Shown: positions 59,249-64,000 of the stretch, piece after piece
How positions within the stretch are numbered: position 1 is the stretch's first letter
Layout of the letters: each line of letters opens with the position of its first letter
The notes under the pieces: generated by a model
Seen by the model: only the letters and a program-made list of their open reading frames with translations
What the model was told of the DNA's origin: nothing
Databases searched by the model: none
Position numbers and translations under genes: made by a program
Origin: Rhynchosporium graminicola
Taxonomy: Eukaryota; Ascomycota; Leotiomycetes; Helotiales; Ploettnerulaceae
Assembly: GCA_900074885.1 (NCBI GenBank)
Contig: FJUW01000060.1
Coordinates: 276,836 to 340,835, forward strand
Reading direction: 5' to 3'
Length of the DNA: 64,000 bases

Positions 59249-60577
59249 CAGATCATCGAAGATAACCTTACTACTATTAATACCCTAGGTAAAAGGTAGC
59301 ATTATATATTAACGCCTGCAGAAGCGTATAATAAGAAGCTAGAGAGACTCGATAGAATCAGGGTATTTAGCTATATTGCGATACTCTTGAATCCTCCGGA
59401 GAAGTATAAGCCTAAATTTATATAGAGAAGTACTCCGGGGGCCTGGATACTAGTAGATATAACTAGTAGCTAAACCTACAAATTACTTAATGTAGAGACC
59501 TTTAAAGAATTAATTACTACTAATATATTATTCAATGAGTATTTCACTTGGAATATACTCTTAGAAGAAAGCAATTTACTAGTAATATTAAAGAAAGCTA
59601 TAACGCCTTATATAAACCTAGTACTACTAAAGAAGGCAGTATCCTTAGCGCCTGAAAGACCTCTAGAGAGGCTAGTTATAGCGACTAAGAGCTCTGAAAG
59701 ACCTCGGAATAGGCTAGTACCTAGTACTAAAGTAAGAGATACTTTAGTACTATCGTCTGATTAACGCGTATCTAAATTAACTTAAGAAGAAGCTCTGGAT
59801 ACGGCTCTATTAAAGCAGAAGCAATTAAATATAGCTCTAATTAGGCTAAATAGAGAGTATAACGCTACTCTGCCTAGAGACTATTAAATAATGCTAATAA
59901 CGCTAGCCGAAGAGCTTATATAGCCTATATAGATAGTCTTCTTATAGAAGGCATTTAAGAAGAATCCAATTTATTAGAAAGCAGCTATAAAAGCTGAATT
60001 TAAAGCTATAAGGAGAGCTAGTATATATAAGATTTACTATAGTAAAGCTCCTTCTAGAAGCTCTCTAATATCTTCAAAGCTAATACTATGGAATAAAATC
60101 ACCTCTTAATATTAAATTACCAGAAGAAAGGCTAGGCTAATAGTACGAGAGTTTAATTAAAAGTAAGATCTTAATAACTACTTTAACACCTTTACTAGCG
60201 TTATATAGCATATGACTCTACGAGTACTACTCGCTTTCGCAGCTTACAGAGACCTTCAAATCGATTATATCGATATCGATATAGCCTTCTTAAACGCGTA
60301 ATTAAAAGAAGTAGTATATATAGCAGTATTAGACGACGGAGTGCTAGAGGTCTAGAGGGAGCTTCACCCTGAATTATAAGATAAAGACGTGTATTTACAG
60401 CTTCTACGCTCTCTCTACAGCTTAGAGCAAGCGCCTAGAGAGTAATAGCTAATAGTGAAAGAAGAGATAGAGAAGCTAGAATTAACCTCCTTCGACGCTA
60501 ATCTATCGCTCTTCTGCTACTAGAATAGAGCTTAGGTATTAGTATTTATCGACGATATACTAATAATTAGAAGTACG

Positions 60578-60774
60578 TGTCACGGGGCGAGTGCAAAGTA
60601 TACGTATAATATAAATAGTATCTTTAATTAATAGGAAGAATTAGCTAAAGAGTAGAGGAGAATTCTTCCTTAACAGAAAAGGAGAGGACATAGTACTACT
60701 ACTACTAGTGCCTTCGTAGTAATAGTCGGCAAGATACTTAGTATTAAGTATTATCTTAAGTATAACTTATTATA
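60578..60774 (-). repeat. LTR of element E, left copy
   Basis: 197 bp, beginning TGTCACGGGGCGAG on the plus strand. Confidence 0.85.
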
Positions 60775-61917
60775 TTACTCCCTCTTTTAAACTAATCTTC
60801 CTCCAAAAATTATTCCGTAGCTATTATCTCGAAGCAAAAGCCTACTCGGCCTTACTATATTCGAAGACCTTATAGTACTTACGCGAACGACTATATTTCC
60901 CTTTATATTATCCTACTCTATAGAAGAGTTAGAGGATACTAATAATAATCGATTACGTAAAGCTTAGTAATAGTATTAGCTTATCTAATACTTACTAGAG
61001 CTATATCTTACGCATTTTCCTATATTCCTCTATACTTAACGTTTCTTATAGGAGGCTAGTACTACTTTCGTAGCTACTATATAACCAGTTACCTAGTCTA
61101 TTATATTATCCTTTTTATAAGTAGTCTTACTACCCGAACTATTACTATTATTATTACTATTCGTATATATTAAGCTGAATTAATTTCCTAAAGATAAGAG
61201 TAATTATAAGAAATCTTCGTAATTTATTAGTAGAACTATCTGCTTATCGATCTATTATTTAGTATATTTATTTAAACTACTTACTAAAGTAGTTATCTTC
61301 GCATTATCTAGCTAGGAGTCTGCTCCGGCTTAGAAAAGCGCTTATTCGAATTATAATAAGTATACTACTATTGCTATTATTCCTTATTAGAACTTGATTA
61401 ACTTTTATCCTACTTTCTTAACCTTATTCGGATCGTTATAGATCTTACTAAGGTAGCGGACTAACTCGAGGAGGTCTTAGATTCTATTTGTATCTACTTT
61501 TTATATATAAAGGAGTATTAACCCTTAGACTTTAGAAGAGAGAGAAATATAGATAAAAAAGATCTAAGTCTCTTTATTACTAATCGTACTCCTATCGATC
61601 TTAAGCTTTAATTCTATCGCTATTAACTATACGTCTTACTCTTTCGATCGACTAGAGAACTTATTAAAGAGAGAGAGGACTTAATATATCTTTCCTATTA
61701 CTATTACTAGTATTATTACTTCTAGTTATATTTAGAGATCCTCTACTTACTTTTAGAGAACCTCTATAATCGATAGTAGCTAAGCTTCGCGTTAAGTAGC
61801 TAACTTAGCTTATTAAGTATATTATAAATCTATTTAAAAATTTTAATTAGTTATAAGACTCTAGATATTAATCTTTTACTTTACTTTACTTTACCTTATT
61901 TTATAAGCTAATTCTAA

Positions 61918-62114
61918 TATCACGGGGCGAGTATAAAGTATACGTATAATATAAATAGTATCTTTGATTAATAGAAAGAATTAGCTAAAGAGTAGAAGAG
62001 AATTCTTCCTTAATAGAAAAGGAGAGGATATAGTACTACTACTACTAGTGCCTTAGTAGTAATAGTCAGCGAGATACTTAGCGTCGAGTATTATCCTAGT
62101 TATAACTCGTCATA
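61918..62114 (-). repeat. LTR of element E, right copy
   Basis: 197 bp, beginning TATCACGGGGCGAG and ending CTCGTCATA. Confidence 0.85.
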
Positions 62115-62570
62115 GTACAGCAGCTATAGTATAACTAAAGTCGAAGCTCTTAGAGGCGTAGAAAGGCAAAGATGTAGATACTGGAGATACGTTTATTAAG
62201 CTTTAAATTGATAGAAATCGATAACTTCGCATCTTGCGAATATACTAAATATAATATACTAAAAAGCTACTATAGAAGTTTAGTACAGATATAGTAAATA
62301 GAGACTTACTACCTGCAAAGGCAGATATAGTATTACGAAGTATAGAAGTCGACTGCTCGCTACTGGACGATTCGCAGAAGTCGCTATATCAGCAGATTAT
62401 AGGCTCTCTGATCTATCTATCGAATCTCACTCGACCTGATACTAGCTATATAATCGGTTAATTAGCTTAGTATATATCAAATCTAATAGATATTCATCTG
62501 CGTACTACGAAACCTCTTCTACGATATCTATCTCGTACTCGATCTTACGATATTATATATAATATATATT

Positions 62571-64000
62571 GAAAGGTATATCCCTAATCTCGTATACTTA
62601 TAGGGACAGGGGCAATATTCACAGAGGAATTAGACGCTAGTAGGTTAGACTATTTACTTCTATTATCTACTTACTTACTTGCTTCTAATCTATAGGAAGA
62701 GATATTCCTATAAAGGGGCTACGTACCCTTATAGTACTAATCCCCTATTAGAAACTACGTGATTCTACGCTAAACTCTTCATATTCTAATACTCCTCCTT
62801 AGAGTAGATTATACTACTTTTCGACTTTCTTCTACAAGTCCTATTTACCTCTTAAACTTCTCGAATGCTACTCGATCTAATAGCTTAGTTATACTATCTG
62901 TAACTATCTTATCTATTAGGATATAGTCGACTTTTAGGCGTTCTCTTTTAGCTAAGTCTCGCACGAAATAAAAGGCGATATCGATATGCTTCGAACGCTT
63001 ATTCAGGTATACGTTCTTAGTTAAAGCGATTACTCCTTAGTTATCTCTATATATTTAAACTAAAGAGGTGTTTTCACTAACGAATTAAGGATACCTTAAG
63101 TCCCGAAGTACTTATACGACCTATTAACTTTACTTCGTATAAGCTACAAGTATTACATATTCTGATTCGTAACTCCAGGTAGCTATAGAGCGTTACTTCT
63201 TACTTACTTATAAGCTAAGTCCACTATAGAATATAATTATACTTCCCGAGACGCTCTTCCGGTCGACCTTATCACTTATTTAGTTAGTATCGGAGAATAA
63301 AGTTATAATATCGTATTCTCCCCTTACTCTATAGCAGATCTTTATCTTAACTATTAACTTCAGGTATTATAAGAGAAAATAACTATAGTACTTATCTAAG
63401 TTACTTATAAATTAGCTTAGCTTTCTAAGGATAAAAGTAATATCAGGTCTCGTATAGATTATCCTATATATCAGACTTCTAATAGCTTATTAGTACTTAT
63501 TAGTATTAATCCTTTCGTTATCATTACCAGTAGAATAGAGATTCTCGTATCTAGTAATAGAAGTCCGTTTTAACTTAAAGGTTCCCTAGGTAATACCGAA
63601 TTTATCAAGTATACTAGTGAGATATTATCCTTAGTCGATCTTAAGGCTTCTAGTTTTCCTGTCTCGAGTGATTCTAGCTCTAAGGATCTTACTAATCTCC
63701 TCTAGGTCCTTAGCTTTAAATCGCCTCGATAGTTTCCTATAAAACTAGTCTAGCTCCTTCTTATTCTAACTATATATTATAATATTATTAATATATATAA
63801 GAAGTTTAACTGATTTTTTTCTCGTTTATAAATATATATAAGTCTAATACGCTCTAAGTGAATCCATAACTTACTAGTTCTGATTTTATAAGTTAGTTCT
63901 AGTCTCTAGCGGCTTACTTTAAACTATAAAAGCTTTTTAGTACTTACTATACGTACTTTTTCCTTGCTTCTATCCTTTCTAGTATTTTCAGAAATATTTC
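62571..64000 (-). mobile_element. Copia relic F3, 3' part, minus orientation (runs off the window)
   Basis: On the minus strand the window edge enters within RT. It continues through RNase H to the Copia C-terminal signature KHIDIAFYFVRDL (near 62950-62995) and LIDKIVTDSITKLL. A purine tract (AAGGAGGAG, near 62803-62811) and a probable LTR (about 62571-62798) follow. The sequence is RIP-mutated. The LTR's outer end is not certain because it abuts F2. Confidence 0.65.

Larger units (their letters stand above)
60578..62114 (-). mobile_element. Gag-only LTR element E inside Copia RT
   Basis: 197-bp LTRs at 60578-60774 and 61918-62114; the flanks gtacg (60573-60577) and gtaca (62115-62119) differ by one G-to-A change. 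The 1143-bp inside ends at the left LTR with a purine tract read on the minus strand (AAAAGAGGGAGTAA). The minus strand reads as a gag-like frame (YNDPNK...KLIKF near 61390-61450). No pol motif is present. The total of 1537 bp marks a non-autonomous element. Confidence 0.78.
59254..62570 (+). mobile_element. Copia relic F2 (integrase end, RT, RNase H)
   Basis: Same family as F1: LTPAEAYNKKLERLDRIRVFSYIA near 59310-59385, then the linker and RT (QIDYIDIDIAFLNA near 60250-60300, SLYSLEQAPRE near 60410-60445). The catalytic VFIDDILI is near 60540-60565. Element E interrupts right after it. After E the frame continues to GSLIYLSNLTRPDTSYIIG (near 62410-62460) and LRTTKPLLRYLSRTRSYDI. Stops are RIP-type. 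Confidence 0.78.

Overview
The window looks like a nuclear segment of a filamentous ascomycete (Pezizomycotina). Its genes have short introns (about 50-75 bp) with GTAAGT/GTGAGT donors, and its products include RTA1, OPT and SET-domain proteins typical of fungi. Two gene islands of ordinary composition (about 3.4-19.5 kb and 45.06-50.3 kb) sit between long AT-rich blocks in which CpA and TpG are nearly absent, TpA is very common and CpG survives. This is the classic mark of repeat-induced point mutation (RIP). Class, genus and species cannot be told from the sequence alone.

Island 1 holds a single-exon secreted LRR protein resembling the LRR domain of plant LRX proteins (5175-6143, +), a probably secreted SET-domain protein (about 7868-9678, +, several exons), a small four-exon kinase-like gene (10770-9821, -), an RTA1-family membrane protein (13341-12096, -, two exons) and an OPT-family oligopeptide transporter (18695-15567, -, two exons). 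Island 2 holds two unrecognised membrane-protein genes on the minus strand (46168-46830; 47935-48808, the latter with an in-frame stop) and one doubtful small ORF. No operon-like or biosynthetic cluster logic is apparent; the genes look like a membrane/secretome-rich accessory set.

The AT-rich blocks are retrotransposon graveyards that can still be read, because decay was almost only by C-to-T/G-to-A change. The block at 19.6-45 kb is a nest. A Copia relic (F1) was hit by Gypsy element C (19969-43069, 182-bp LTRs, target duplication gttat). C was in turn hit by a solo LTR (A1, duplication agtac), Gypsy element D (aagtc), a gag-only element A (ttaag) and Gypsy element B (34956-42731, 268-bp LTRs, tatac). 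The target duplications and reading frames show that a roughly 3-kb inversion later joined the inside of D to the inside of A. The block at 50.5-64 kb holds a second, rearranged B copy (duplication cagat), a Copia relic carrying a 1.54-kb gag-only LTR element (E), and an opposite-strand Copia relic. The left edge (1-3.3 kb) holds a complete 520-bp TRIM-like miniature LTR element and a solo LTR.

The most unusual signals are: (i) long ORFs on the strand opposite to pol, lying between integrase/chromodomain and the 3' LTR, in Gypsy families B (two copies in the same frame) and C, possibly also D; (ii) a short perfect hairpin just upstream of the polypurine tract in several element families, with different stem sequences but similar purine loops; (iii) gag-only elements whose LTRs share R/U5 sequence with the autonomous B family.
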